A stretch of DNA of 64,000 bases from Pollutimonas sp963706785 (GTDB taxonomy: Bacteria > Pseudomonadota > Gammaproteobacteria > Burkholderiales > Burkholderiaceae_B): contig CAVPNJ010000008.1 in NCBI GenBank assembly GCA_963706785.1, positions 124,001-188,000 on the forward strand, read 5' to 3'. A program made the position numbers and the translations under genes. Each line of letters begins with the position of its first letter. Positions within the stretch are counted from its first letter, which is position 1. Shown piece by piece: positions 45,948 through 56,506 of this stretch. Below the pieces are notes generated by a model that was given only the letters and a program-made list of their open reading frames with translations, was not told where the DNA came from and did not search any database.

Positions 45948-48798
45948 ATGACCACAAATTCCGCACTGAACGATCCCGAACAACTATCCAAAAGCTTTGA
46001 GCCACAAGAAATCGAATCGCGGTGGTACGCTGAATGGGAGCGTCGAGGCTACTTTAGTGGCGGCCAGCATGTAGAACCTTCCGACCAGCACGTCAGCCAG
46101 CCCTTTGTCGTGCAATTTCCGCCGCCGAATGTCACAGGCACGCTGCATATGGGGCATGCATTTAATCAGACCGTAATGGACGGATTGGTACGCTATCACC
46201 GCATGCGAGGGGACGATACCGTATTCATTCCGGGTACCGATCACGCGGGCATTGCAACTCAAATAGTCGTTGAGCGTCAACTTGATGCGCAAAATATAAC
46301 GCGCCATGACCTAGGGCGCGAAAAATTTGTAGAAAAAGTATGGGAATGGAAAGAGAAATCGGGCAACGCAATAACCGAGCAATTCCGACGCCTGGGTTCA
46401 TCGTGCGATTGGAACCGCGAATATTTCACCATGGACGACAACCTTTCGCGCGGGCGTCGTCGAAACCTTTGTACGCCTGCATGAACAAGGCCTGATCTAT
46501 CGCGGCAAACGCCTTGTTAACTGGGACCCAGTGCTGGGCACCGCCGTATCCGACCTGGAGGTCGTCAGCGAAGAAGAAGACGGTTCCATGTGGGAGATCC
46601 GCTACCCTCTTACCGTCCCAGTCGGGGACCTGGAATATTTGGTGGTTGCCACCACTCGCCCCGAGACGATGCTGGGCGACGTCGCGGTCATGGTTCACCC
46701 TGAAGACGAACGCTATGCCCATTTGATCGGTGCAACCGTCAACCTGCCGTTGGTCGGACGCAGTATTCCAGTCATCGCCGACGACTACGTTGATCGTGAA
46801 TTCGGCACGGGAGTCGTCAAAGTAACTCCTGCACACGACTTCAACGACTATGCCGTCGGGCAGCGACATGGCCTTGGCATGATCAGTGTGCTGACGCTTG
46901 ATGCCAAAATCGCTAACGACTCGCCCGAACCCTATCGCGGGATGGATCGCTTTGAGGCCCGTAAGAAAATTGTCGAGGACTTAAAGGCGCAAGGTTTACT
47001 GCATAGCGTCAAACCGCATAAGCTGATGGTCCCGCGCGGCGACCGGACCAACACCGTCATTGAACCCATGCTTACCGACCAGTGGTTCGTCGCGATGAGC
47101 AAAGCCGCCCCAACCGATTCACTTCACCCTGGCAAGAGCATTACCGATGTTGCGCTGCAAGTGGTGGAAGACGGCCGCATCAAGTTCTACCCCGAGAACT
47201 GGACCACTACCTACAACCAGTGGTTGGAAAAAATTCAGGACTGGTGCATTTCCCGCCAATTGTGGTGGGGCCATCAAATTCCCGCCTGGTACGCGGAAGA
47301 TGGCAGGATATTCGTTGCACGCAACGAGGCCGAGGCAAGACAACAGGCCGACGCCGCCGGCGTAAGCGGCCCGCTCAAGCGTGATGAAGACGTTCTTGAT
47401 ACCTGGTTCTCTTCAGCCTTGGTCCCATTTACCGATCTGGGCTGGCCTGAAGAGAATCCCGACCTTGCCCGTTACCTGCCCTCCAGCGTGCTCGTTACCG
47501 GCTTTGATATCATTTTCTTCTGGGTCGCCCGCATGGTCATGATGAGCATGCATATGACGGGCAAGGTGCCCTTCCATACGGTCTATGTGCATGGGCTTGT
47601 CTGCGACATGGACGGCAAGAAAATGAGCAAGTCCAAGGGAAATACTATCGATCCCGTTGATCTAATCGACGGAATCGCCCTGGACGACCTGCTTGAAAAA
47701 CGTACCAGCGGACTGATGAATCCAAAACAGGCCGCAAGCATCAAGAAAAAAACGGCGAAGGATTATCCCAATGGATTCCCAGCCTACGGCACCGACGCCC
47801 TGCGCTTTACCATGGCCGCCTATGCCACTTTGGGGCGCAACATCAATTTCGACTTAAAGCGCTGTGAAGGCTACCGCAATTTTTGCAACAAGATTTGGAA
47901 CGCCACCCGCTTTGTACTGATGAATACCGAAGGGTATGCGCTGGCCGCCCCGGAAAATGCCGAACTGTCGTTTGCCGACCGTTGGATCATCAGCCAGCTG
48001 CAACGCCTGGAAACCGAAGTAGAACGCGGCTTTACCGACTACCGTTTCGACAATATCGCCAACGCCCTTTACCGCTTTGTATGGGACGAATATTGCGACT
48101 GGTATGTGGAACTGGCCAAAGTACAGATCCAGAACGGCACGGAGCAGCAACAGGCTGGCACGCGACGCACCTTGATTCGAGTACTGGAAACAGTGCTACG
48201 CCTGGCGCATCCGATTATCCCGTTCATAACCGAAGAGCTTTGGCAAAAAGTGGCTTTGGTTGCGGGCAAGCGCCAGGCAGACGAACAAACCAGCTTGTGC
48301 ATACAGCCTTACCCACGCGCTAATAATGACCTGCTGGATACCGCTGCAGAAGCACAGGTTGCCGAACTGAAGGCGCAAGTGGAAGCGGTACGTGCGTTGC
48401 GCGGCGAAATGAATCTATCACCAGCGCAACGGGTGCCGCTGATTGCCAAGGGAGACCGCGCCGTGCTGCAGGCCAACAGCCAGTATTTAGCTGCCTTGGC
48501 CAAGCTGGAAACCGTGGATATTGCCGAAAACCTGCCGGATGTCGGTGCACCGGTGCAGGTGGTTGGCGCTACGCAATTAATGCTGCATGTGGAAATCGAT
48601 GTAAAGGCTGAACGCTTGCGCCTGGGCAAGGAAGTCGAACGATTGGAAAACGAAATCACTAAGGCGAATGGAAAGCTGTCGAATGCCAGCTTTGTAGAAC
48701 GCGCGCCCGCCGCGGTAGTCGAGCAAGAGAAGTTGCGAGTGGCGCAGTTCGGCGAAACGCTGCAGAAAGTGCAGGAGCAGCTGGCCAAGCTGGCGTAA
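45948..48798 (+). CDS. valS: Valyl-tRNA synthetase (one +1 indel)
   Basis: ValRS charges tRNA-Val and hydrolyses mischarged threonine. The gene starts at ATG 45948 (MTTNSALNDPEQ). It has PPPNVTGTLHMGHAF with the HIGH-type motif, the editing domain, and KMSKSKGN as the KMSKS loop near residue 560, then a C-terminal coiled coil. One extra G in CGCGGGCGTC near 46452 splits the frame. Removing it restores LSRGVVETFVRLHEQG and gives 949 residues, the family length. The gene is essential and probably intact. Confidence 0.95.
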
Positions 48799-48809
48799 GG
48801 TGTCTGAAT

Positions 48810-48851
48810 ACGTCGGACTAGCTTCGTTAAGGGCTAGTCTGACGTTTTTTT
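48810..48851 (+). terminator. Terminator after valS
   Basis: ACGTCGGACTAGC pairs with GGCTAGTCTGACGT (one mismatch) around TTCGTTAA, followed by TTTTTTT. It begins 12 nt after the valS stop. Confidence 0.9.
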
Positions 48852-48910
48852 ACACGTCGCGAGATTATGGTTGGCAGTTAACATATTGAAAATAAAAAGA
48901 GGAAGTGCAA

Positions 48911-49249
48911 ATGAGATGGGTTCTTTCTTTGGTGGTGTCGCTGGCGTTAAGCGGCCCATCTTTAGCGGCTGCAAAAAATACTCAGGTTGAATTGACGCCC
49001 GAACACTTCGCCGCGCTCAATGGGAAAAACAGCGGCGGCATTAGTAAGGAAGAATATGAAAAGTTCATGCGTGAAGCATTCAAGAAGTTGGATACTGACC
49101 GTAATAACAAGCTCAGCCGAGCTGAAACGACCAAGATGTTAACGCCGGAGCAGTTTGCCGCCATCGACGGAAACAACGACGGCGAACTAACCCTCGATGA
49201 ATTGATAAGCCAGATTACGCGCGATTTTGAACGCTACGACAAAAAATAG
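48911..49249 (+). CDS. Secreted EF-hand protein
   Basis: This 112-residue protein starts MRWVLSLVVSLALSGPSLAAA, a cleavable signal peptide. Two calcium-binding EF loops are clear: DTDRNNKLSRAE (about residues 58-69) and DGNNDGELTLDE (about 83-94). A degenerate loop lies earlier (NGKNSGGISKEE). It should bind calcium in the periplasm or outside. I chose ATG 48911 with AGAGGAAG upstream. It follows the valS terminator and stands alone. Confidence 0.88.
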   Translation: MRWVLSLVVSLALSGPSLAAAKNTQVELTPEHFAALNGKNSGGISKEEYEKFMREAFKKLDTDRNNKLSRAETTKMLTPEQFAAIDGNNDGELTLDELISQITRDFERYDKK

Positions 49250-49303
49250 GATAGCCAACAGGTGGTAAGGGTCGCTAAAAGCCCCAAACACGACGAAGCA
49301 GCA

Positions 49304-50083
49304 CTACCCTTTCAACTGCCTCAAGAACTTCTCGTCGGCCGGGGACAGCAGACCGGCTTCCCGAGCAGCGGCTATCAAATCGGGGCGTCTTGCGCTAGTT
49401 AACGTCAATGACTGCTGACGGCGCCATACCGCTATATTGGCATGGTGGCCCGACATCAATTCAGGAGGCACCGGCAAACCTTGATATTCTTCCGGGCGCG
49501 TGTAATGGGGGCTATCCAGTAGGCCCGTCAACGCAGTATTGAACGAATCCTGCAGGGCTGATTCAGCGGCATTCAATGCACCGGGCAGCAGGCGCACCGC
49601 GCTATCGATAATGGCCAGCGCGGCAATTTCACCGCCGGAAAGCACAAAGTCGCCCATGGAGACTTCGTGCGTGACGTTACGGTCTATGAAGCGCTGATCT
49701 ATGCCTTCATAGCGCCCGCAAATCAGGATTGCACCGTCGCTATGAGCCAATGTCTGGGCCGTGGCCTGATCGAAGCGCCGCCCTGTCGGGCTCATGAGAA
49801 TAACGGGGGTATTGGACTGTTCCGGTGGCAGCCCTTCGCGGGCCGCCACGCGGGCGCTCCTGGCGGCCGCCACAGCCTGCTCCAGCGGTTCGGCCATCAT
49901 TACCATGCCGGGCCCACCGCCATAAGGACGGTCATCTACGGTGCGATGCACGTCGTGCGTAAAATCGCGGGGATTCCACAAGCCTAGCGACCACAACTGC
50001 TGCTTATGCGCGCGACCGGTTACCCCTAGATCGCGCACTATGGTGAACATATCCGGAAACAGGGAAACAACATCAAACCGCAT
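49304..50083 (-). CDS. trmD: tRNA (guanine-N1)-methyltransferase
   Basis: TrmD makes m1G37 next to the anticodon and prevents +1 frameshifting. The 259-residue SPOUT protein starts MRFDVVSLFPDMFTIVRDLGVTGRA. The trefoil-knot SAM site is seen in LICGRYEGIDQRFID and MGDFVLSGGEIAALAIID. It is third after rpsP and rimM. The next gene on this strand is not rplS. Confidence 0.96.
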   Translation of the reverse strand: MRFDVVSLFPDMFTIVRDLGVTGRAHKQQLWSLGLWNPRDFTHDVHRTVDDRPYGGGPGMVMMAEPLEQAVAAARSARVAAREGLPPEQSNTPVILMSPTGRRFDQATAQTLAHSDGAILICGRYEGIDQRFIDRNVTHEVSMGDFVLSGGEIAALAIIDSAVRLLPGALNAAESALQDSFNTALTGLLDSPHYTRPEEYQGLPVPPELMSGHHANIAVWRRQQSLTLTSARRPDLIAAAREAGLLSPADEKFLRQLKG

Positions 50084-50135
50084 AGCTTGGATACGCCTTA
50101 CTGATTCAGCATCCGGAATGGACGGACACAACCCG

Positions 50136-50155
50136 GCGCATCACGCTTGATGCGC
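50136..50155 (-). repeat. Perfect hairpin in the rimM-trmD spacer
   Basis: GCGCATCA (50136-50143) and TGATGCGC (50148-50155) form an 8-bp stem with a CGCT loop. It lies in the 101-nt gap between rimM and trmD on the same strand. No T run follows, so it may tune expression or protect mRNA ends rather than terminate. Confidence 0.45.
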
Positions 50156-50184
50156 AAACCCTTGCGGACGAACATATTCGAAAT

Positions 50185-50805
50185 TTATAACTCGACGGGC
50201 CAGTTGCTATCGAGACGTTTATTGGCAATATCGACAGTATGCACATGTGCAGCGACGAACGGCACCAGAACTTCGACCATGCGACCTTTTTCGTTCTGCA
50301 TCAGCACTAGTTCGCCACCGGAGTCGATCGTTGCCCGCGCAACACGCAGTAGCGCATGAGCACCATTGTCGATGACTTCGATTACCTTGCCGATCAGTTC
50401 GGGCTGACCGTCGCGTTCGCCAAAGAGCCGACAGTCGATGAGATCGACCCAGTAGTATTCGTCGTCGTCCGCTGCAGGAAATTCGGCGCGTGGCACCCAC
50501 ACCGTATGCCCTTTCATGGACTCGGCATGATCGCGGTCTGGAACAATGCTAAGTTCAGCAACGATCGTAGCGCCCTGCGGCCGACAAGCAACAACACCCG
50601 CGGGGAAGGCAGACGGCAAAGCGCCCGTGCTTCCAACCGGAACGGGCGCTTTTAACCACCAGGTTTTTGCCGCAAGCAATCCCTGGGCATCCGAGGAATG
50701 GGGCTGAACCTTGACCCAGCCGCGCACGCCATAAGCAGACACAATGCGCCCGAGCTCTACCAGATCCGCAGGAGCTCCGGTATGCGAAGTGTCTTTATTG
50801 GCCAC
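50185..50805 (-). CDS. rimM: Ribosome maturation factor RimM
   Basis: RimM binds S19 and helps fold the 3' domain of 16S rRNA. The 206-residue protein has the start LVELGRIVSAYGVRGWVKV, a middle RimM domain, and the C-terminal PRC-barrel (YYWVDLIDCRLF, VLVPFVAAHV). It lies 24 nt after rpsP. At 206 residues it is longer than the common 170-180, mainly by a central loop. Confidence 0.95.
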   Translation of the reverse strand: MANKDTSHTGAPADLVELGRIVSAYGVRGWVKVQPHSSDAQGLLAAKTWWLKAPVPVGSTGALPSAFPAGVVACRPQGATIVAELSIVPDRDHAESMKGHTVWVPRAEFPAADDDEYYWVDLIDCRLFGERDGQPELIGKVIEVIDNGAHALLRVARATIDSGGELVLMQNEKGRMVEVLVPFVAAHVHTVDIANKRLDSNWPVEL

Positions 50806-50829
50806 CTTGAATGCTGTAAAGCAGCGCTA

Positions 50830-51084
50830 TCAGGCCGCTGCTTTAGCTGAGTATTCTTTGACCAAACGCGTAACAGCTGGCGACAGCTGCGCGCCATTGT
50901 CGGTCCAGTACTGAACACGATCCAAAGCAAGACGCAGGTTTTCCTGGCCTTCGTTGGCTACGGGGTTGTAAAAGCCCACGCGCTCAATAAAGCGACCGTC
51001 GCGACGATTACGCGAGTCGGCTGCTACAACGTTGTAAAACGGACGCTTCTTCGAGCCGCCACGGGCTAGACGAATCACAACCAT
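50830..51084 (-). CDS. rpsP: 30S ribosomal protein S16
   Basis: This 84-residue basic protein starts MVVIRLARGGSKKRPFYNVVAADSR, the S16 signature, and has FIERVGFYNPVANEG. It belongs to the 5' domain of the 30S subunit. It is first in rpsP-rimM-trmD. Confidence 0.97.
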   Translation of the reverse strand: MVVIRLARGGSKKRPFYNVVAADSRNRRDGRFIERVGFYNPVANEGQENLRLALDRVQYWTDNGAQLSPAVTRLVKEYSAKAAA

Positions 51085-51204
51085 TGGTAATCCTTAAAAA
51101 ATACTGTGAAAAACAAAAGATTCTAGCATCTATCAGTCAGTATCGGCAAACCGATTTTGATTGGCACGCTTAATAATAATGAAAAAGCAACAACCTGAAG
51201 CCTA

Positions 51205-51450
51205 TTAACGTCGGCGCAGAAAATGCACGGCACCGCTGTCAGTTTCGAGTTGTGCCGTAAGAGTATTGCCGGTTTGCCGACAAAACGCCTGGAAATCTTG
51301 AATAGCGTGGGTGTCGGTAGTAATTACCTTAAGCACCTGCCCGCTTTCCAACTGCGCCAATGCCTTCTTGGCGCGCAAAATAGGCAAAGGGCATTTCAGA
51401 CCTGAAGCGTCAACCTCCAGGTCGGCATCAGGTACGCCAGCATCAATCAT
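51205..51450 (-). CDS. TusA-family sulfurtransferase
   Basis: This 81-residue protein has the family motif LKCPLPILRAKKAL with the reactive Cys at about residue 19 and the CPxP turn. TusA carries persulfide sulfur for 2-thiouridine in tRNA and for molybdenum cofactor. Here it stands alone between alaS and rpsP, so the partner pathway is not shown. Sulfur relay to thio-tRNA would also feed MnmH, whose gene lies elsewhere in the window. Confidence 0.88.
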   Translation of the reverse strand: MIDAGVPDADLEVDASGLKCPLPILRAKKALAQLESGQVLKVITTDTHAIQDFQAFCRQTGNTLTAQLETDSGAVHFLRRR

Positions 51451-51523
51451 TGTTTAAACCATTCCATGTTGGCGCTTCCGCAGAAGGCGTCGTCGCCACA
51501 CTAAATATCTGCGGCCCTACCGC

Positions 51524-54148
51524 TTAACCGAGCCGTTCGCGTACCCAACTTTCGACGCTGGAGGTAGCCTGAGTAAGGGCAGCAACATCGGTGCCGCCGC
51601 CCATAGCCATATCGGGACGACCACCGCCTTTACCGCCTACCTGCGCAGCCACCATACCGATGAGCTCACCCGCTTTCACCTTATTGGCCAGATCGGCGGT
51701 GACGCCCGCGACCAGGCTGATTCGGTCATCCACCACCGTCGTTAGCACAACAACCGCCGATTTAAGCCGATCTTTCAGCTGGTCTACCATGCCACGCAAG
51801 GCTTTTGGATCGGCTCCCGAGAGGTTGGCGACCAGCAACTTGGCGCCGCCATCGAGTGCAATGGCCTCGGACGACCAGATCGTTGCCCGCAGACGCCGCC
51901 TGCTTGCTTTTTAACTGATCCAGTTGCCGTTCAAGCGTCTTGAACTGAGTTTGCATGAGCGCGATTCGATCGACGAGTTCGGCTGGCTGTGTTTTCAGCA
52001 AACCTGCAGCCTGGACGAGGGTATCGTTGGTTTCCTGAACCCATCGCACTGCATTGTCGCCCGTAATGGCTTCGATTCGGCGCACACCGGCCGCGACCCC
52101 ACCTTCCGAAAGTATCTTGAACAAACCGATGTCGCCGGTTCGCGTCACATGAGTGCCGCCGCAGAGCTCGCGCGAAAAACCGATGTCCAGCACGCGCACC
52201 GTGTCGCCGTACTTTTCGCCGAACAAGGCCATGGCGCCCGCCCTGCACAGCTTCATCGTATGGCATGATCTGCGCGTTAGTGGGGTGATTATCGAGCACC
52301 TGTGCATTGACTATCTGTTCGACCTCGATGATCTGGTTCGCTGTCATGGGAGCGTCGTGCGCAAAATCAAAGCGCGTCTTTTCGGAATCGACCAGCGAGC
52401 CGCGTTGCTGAACATGGCCGCCGAGCACTTGACGCAAAGCCTTATGCATTAGGTGCGTCGCGGAGTGATTGCGCACTGTGCGCTCACGATGAACGGTATC
52501 TACCTGAGCGCTCACCTCGTCGCCGATGGAGAGCGTTCCGCGGATCACTTCACCATGATGGCCGAACACGCCATTTTGAATTTTGAGAGTATCGCTAACC
52601 TGGAATTGTGTATCGCTGGCTTCTAGCACGCCTGTATCGCCTACCTGGCCGCCAGACTCGGCATAAAACGGCGTAACGTCGAGAACCACAATTGCATGTT
52701 GACCAGCGGCCACAGAATCGGTCGAAGTAACCATCGACATATAGGGCCGTTACCTTGCCCGAAGACTGCAAACGTTCGTAGCCTTCAAATCGAGTCGAAG
52801 CGCCGGAATAGGCCAGGCCTTCTATCGCCTTGAACTTGCCTGCAGCACGCGCTTGTTCGCGCTGACGGTTCATCGCGATATCGAAGCCTTCCTGGTCTAT
52901 TCGTACATTGCGCTCGCGACAAATGTCGGCGGTCAAATCAACTGGGAAACCGTAGGTGTCATATAGCGTGAATAGAGTCTGGCCATCAAGCACCCCATTT
53001 TCGCCAATATTGCCGAGTGCGGAGTCCAGGATTTTCATGCCGTGTTCCAGGGTTTCACTGAAACGCTCTTCTTCTTGCTTCAGGACCTGCTCGACTCGTG
53101 ACTGCTGAGAGGCGAGCTCGGGATAGGCGTCGCCCATTTGCGCGACCAAGTCGCCCACGAGACGATAGAAAAAAGTACCCGACTGGCCCAGTTTATGACC
53201 GTGACGCAATGCGCGGCGTACGATACGTCGCAGCACATAACCGCGCCCCTCGTTGCTTGGAATGACGCCATCGACAATCAAAAAACTACATGCGCGGATA
53301 TGATCGGCAATGACCTTCAACGAATTATTGCTTAAGTCAGTTGTACCCGTTTCGCGCGCCGCGGCGGCGATTAGGGCCTGAAAGAGATCAATCTCGTAAT
53401 TGGAATGCACGTGTTGTAGCACGGCGGCAATTCGTTCCAGCCCCATGCCGGTATCTACGCATGGCTTGGGCAGCTTCGGCATGTTGCCAGCGGCGTCCCG
53501 TTCGAACTGCATGAAAACAAGGTTCCAGATCTCGATATAACGATCTCCGTCTTCTTCGGGCGATCCGGGAGGGCCGCCCCAGATTTCTGGACCGTGATCG
53601 TAAAAAATTTCGGAACAAGGGCCGCAGGGGCCGGTATCGGCCATTTGCCAGAAGTTATCCGACGCGTACCGCCCGCCCTTGTTATCGCCAATACGGATTA
53701 TGCGCTCGGTAGGGACACCGACTTCGTTGGCCCAGATATCGTAGGCCTCGTCGTCCTCTTGATAAACGGTGACCCATAGCTTCTCGGCAGGCAATCCGTA
53801 GATGACGGTCAATAATTCCCAGGCATACTGGATTGCTTCGCGCTTGAAATAATCGCCAAAGCTAAAATTGCCGAGCATCTCGAAAAAGGTATGGTGCCGG
53901 GCGGTATAACCCACGTTCTCTAGATCGTTATGCTTTCCTCCGGCGCGCACGCAGCGCTGCGAAGACGCTGCGCGGTTGTACGCGCGCGTGTCCTTGCCAG
54001 TGAATACGTCCTTGAACTGCACCATGCCAGCGTTGGTGAACAATAAAGTCGGGTCATTGCCTGGCACAAGCGACGACGAGGCGACGACGTTGTGGCCTTT
54101 CGACTCGAAGAAAGACAAAAACTTTTGACGTATTTCGGAGGTTTTCAT
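51524..54148 (-). CDS. alaS: Alanyl-tRNA synthetase (three +1 indels)
   Basis: AlaRS charges tRNA-Ala and edits Ser and Gly. ATG 54148 starts MKTSEIRQKFLSFFESKGH. The catalytic core has FTNAGMVQFKDVF and RAASSQRCVRAGGKHNDLENVG. The editing domain has HSATHLMHKAL and the CGGTHV zinc motif. The C-Ala domain ends ESWVRERLG. Extra bases at about 52747 (T), 52255 (G) and 51881 (C) split the frame. Without them the product has 873 residues, normal for the family. The gene is essential and probably intact. Confidence 0.94.
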
Positions 54149-54343
54149 TGCAGAAAAAGCGCTAATCAATAGGTAACCTGTGATTATAGAGGGACTTTTG
54201 CCCAAAATACCAAGCCCCTAAGCGCCATGACTTTGCAGAATTATGAAAAATAGGTTTAGACACAGTCGATTCGTTGACTGGAATTTAAATGTGCTTTTCT
54301 TTCCAAGCGCTTCGGTATAGATGCGCGATACCGTTTAGGCAGC

Positions 54344-54844
54344 TTAACGTCCGTCAATGAAATACGAGCGGGTCAATGGTGCTTCATCGCAATTGGGCGC
54401 GCCGTCAACGCGGTCCACGACGATAAAATCGCCATCATGCCCCAGTGTTATCAGGGGATGATGCCACGTGCCGGAATAATAATTGACGCCTTGATCCCCT
54501 TGCACCAGGAACGCGCGCAACCCCGATTCATCGGGCTTGTCATCTGACCCATTCGGCGCCACCACTGCAATGAACGACGCCTGATTGAGTGGAATCCAGG
54601 ACTGACTACCAAGCGGATGACGTTCCAGCATATTGATCGTGACTGGATACGTACACCCATCGCCGCGTGCAAGGCTGATACCGGCCCGAGCGCTTTCACC
54701 AATTAGCTGTACTGAGGCCAAATGATGATAGCGGCGCGTAGTGCCGCGATTAATAGGGTACCAATCACTGCCTTCCATTTGGATTACTTCGCCAAACGGA
54801 GCGAAAGCAGCCCTGCTTAAGGGCTCGACTTTTAATTTGTACAT
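54344..54844 (-). CDS. allA: Ureidoglycolate lyase
   Basis: AllA splits ureidoglycolate to glyoxylate and urea in purine breakdown. The 166-residue cupin-type protein has LKVEPLSRAAFAPFGEVIQ, then INRGTTRRYHHL, and the metal-binding pattern YYSGTWHHPLITLG with Glu/His ligands. I start at ATG 54844 (MYKLKVEP). It lies 32 nt after the pilV stop on the same strand, but no other allantoin genes are present, so the neighbour relation is probably accidental. Confidence 0.9.
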   Translation of the reverse strand: MYKLKVEPLSRAAFAPFGEVIQMEGSDWYPINRGTTRRYHHLASVQLIGESARAGISLARGDGCTYPVTINMLERHPLGSQSWIPLNQASFIAVVAPNGSDDKPDESGLRAFLVQGDQGVNYYSGTWHHPLITLGHDGDFIVVDRVDGAPNCDEAPLTRSYFIDGR

Positions 54845-54876
54845 CGTGCTTCGCCTTTTCATTCAAATGCGACCCG

Positions 54877-55899
54877 TCAGTCGACACATAAATAGCCCAT
54901 GGTGCGACCCTCTGGAAATGCCTGCGGTCCGCTGTCCGAAATTAATACAGGAAGGGATTGCCCAGGGCAAGTACAACTTCCGGTCACTGGATTTTCGGTG
55001 GAGGTCTTGATTCTGGTTTGACAACCGTAAACAAGATTAACCGAGTATCCGCCATTGCCCGAGCGACTTGATGAGCGCCAGATATTCTCATTACATACTA
55101 AGAGGCCTCCCGCCGCATCGCGCGCTACAGCGTTGTTAACGGCACATGGGGATTGCAGGCTTTCCTGCGCCCCCAAATGCAGATACTGTTGAGTCCGCAA
55201 GTCGCTTCCAGCACTGATATTGCCTTTAACAGTAGCAGACCCCCGGAAATCCGGATCTCGAACATCGGCGACGCGCAAAAAATCCAGGTGACCGAGCTGT
55301 TCAGTGGTAATAGCCATAGCTACAGTACCGGGCGGCAAAGCAGAACCTGGCAGCGGTGGATTCGGAAACGCGAATGCCGGCCCCTGTAACAAATGGGGCC
55401 GTGCAGAGCTTACGGCACCTCCCCAGCCCTGCGCAGCCAACACCCATTGAGCCACCATTTGTTCGTCCACGCCGGCCGTTGAAGACGAGGTTAAGGGCAA
55501 GTCGCTGTACACGATGGCTTCCAGGCGACATGACATCCCCGGGCAGGCTCCGCTGCGCATCAAACGCATTGAAGCACTACCGCCCGGAAAAATCCGCTCG
55601 GGGAAAGCAGCGGACAAGAGTCCGTCGGATTTAAGTTCCACCAACCTGGGGGCAGCCCAGTCGGCGTAACCTTTATCGCCAAGTACCTGTGCATGTTCGG
55701 CAGTAGTCAACACATCAGCGTAACGTTCAATATAGCGATGCAAAGATTTTTTAACGGCCAGCATCCACACTGCACTGGCCTGTGCGCTGGCATCGTTGAT
55801 TTTGTTGACCAGAGTATTCGTACCCCACACCGCCAGCAATACCGTCACGATCGCCGCAAGAATCAGTTCTAATAGTGCAAATCCTTGTTGTTCGCGCAT
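54877..55899 (-). CDS. pilV: PilV-like minor pilin/tip adhesin of the thin pilus
   Basis: The protein has 340 residues. It starts MREQQG followed by the type IV prepilin helix FALLELILAAIVTVLLAVWG, with prepilin peptidase cleavage expected after the Gly. The long globular part has several Cys (e.g. SGACPGMSCRLE, CQTRIKTSTEN, GSCTCPG) and ends GRTMGYLCVD. In R64 and SPI-7 pili, PilV is the tip protein that selects the target cell and its C-terminus is switched by a shufflon. No invertible repeats or rci recombinase are present here, so the tip is fixed. Confidence 0.8.
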   Translation of the reverse strand: MREQQGFALLELILAAIVTVLLAVWGTNTLVNKINDASAQASAVWMLAVKKSLHRYIERYADVLTTAEHAQVLGDKGYADWAAPRLVELKSDGLLSAAFPERIFPGGSASMRLMRSGACPGMSCRLEAIVYSDLPLTSSSTAGVDEQMVAQWVLAAQGWGGAVSSARPHLLQGPAFAFPNPPLPGSALPPGTVAMAITTEQLGHLDFLRVADVRDPDFRGSATVKGNISAGSDLRTQQYLHLGAQESLQSPCAVNNAVARDAAGGLLVCNENIWRSSSRSGNGGYSVNLVYGCQTRIKTSTENPVTGSCTCPGQSLPVLISDSGPQAFPEGRTMGYLCVD

Positions 55900-55908
55900 G
55901 CGGGGACC

Positions 55909-56478
55909 TTAACTGGCCGTGAAAACAAAAGTATTTACGTCGCCCTTGCCACATTTGGACTCCGTTGTCAGGGCACTGTAGTGGATGTTGCTGGCAATAT
56001 CCTTAACAGTTGCTGTCGCTCCGCTTTCAGGGGTCACGGTAATTGTGTCTGAAACGCGCTGCATCACCGAGGCGATAGAAGGACAAGCCGCATTACTGAC
56101 CTTATGCAAAGTAATGGAGAACGACGTACCTGAGTCGTGGGATACGACGTTGACCTCGCCGTTGCTGCCCAAACCATGCAGCACCTTAGTGCTCGGTCCG
56201 GTACCCGATACCGAGAAAATGCTGGAATCGCGTACCAGGTTAGCCAAATTCAGCGTATCGATACCGTCATATGGCTCGGATGAACCGTTAGGCGCATTCA
56301 CTTTGGTTTGCAATATGAACCGCGCCAGTTCTTCGCCTACCTTCGGGACTTTGTTCTCGACTACATATCCTCCGATGGCCGGTACGCCGATTATGGCCAG
56401 CAATAATACGATGGCCGTGACAATTGACACTTCAATAAGCGAGAACCCTTGCTGGGTGGGAATAATGGCACCAGACAT
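55909..56478 (-). CDS. pilS: Type IVb major pilin PilS
   Basis: The protein has 189 residues. Its leader MSGAIIPTQQG is followed by FSLIEVSIVTAIVLLLAIIG, the class B prepilin helix with Glu at mature position 5. The body has two C-terminal Cys (ACPSIASV, ESKCGKGD) that may close the D-loop disulfide. AAGGAGCTGTC precedes the ATG. It lies 28 nt after pilR and 9 nt before pilV. A dedicated peptidase (pilU) is not adjacent. Confidence 0.88.
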   Translation of the reverse strand: MSGAIIPTQQGFSLIEVSIVTAIVLLLAIIGVPAIGGYVVENKVPKVGEELARFILQTKVNAPNGSSEPYDGIDTLNLANLVRDSSIFSVSGTGPSTKVLHGLGSNGEVNVVSHDSGTSFSITLHKVSNAACPSIASVMQRVSDTITVTPESGATATVKDIASNIHYSALTTESKCGKGDVNTFVFTAS

Positions 56479-56506
56479 GACAGCTCCTTGAGTAAAACGC
56501 TTGCCC

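Noticed and set aside
54877..55899. Shufflon at the pilV 3' end
   Set aside because: No repeated inverted sites and no recombinase gene were found next to pilV.
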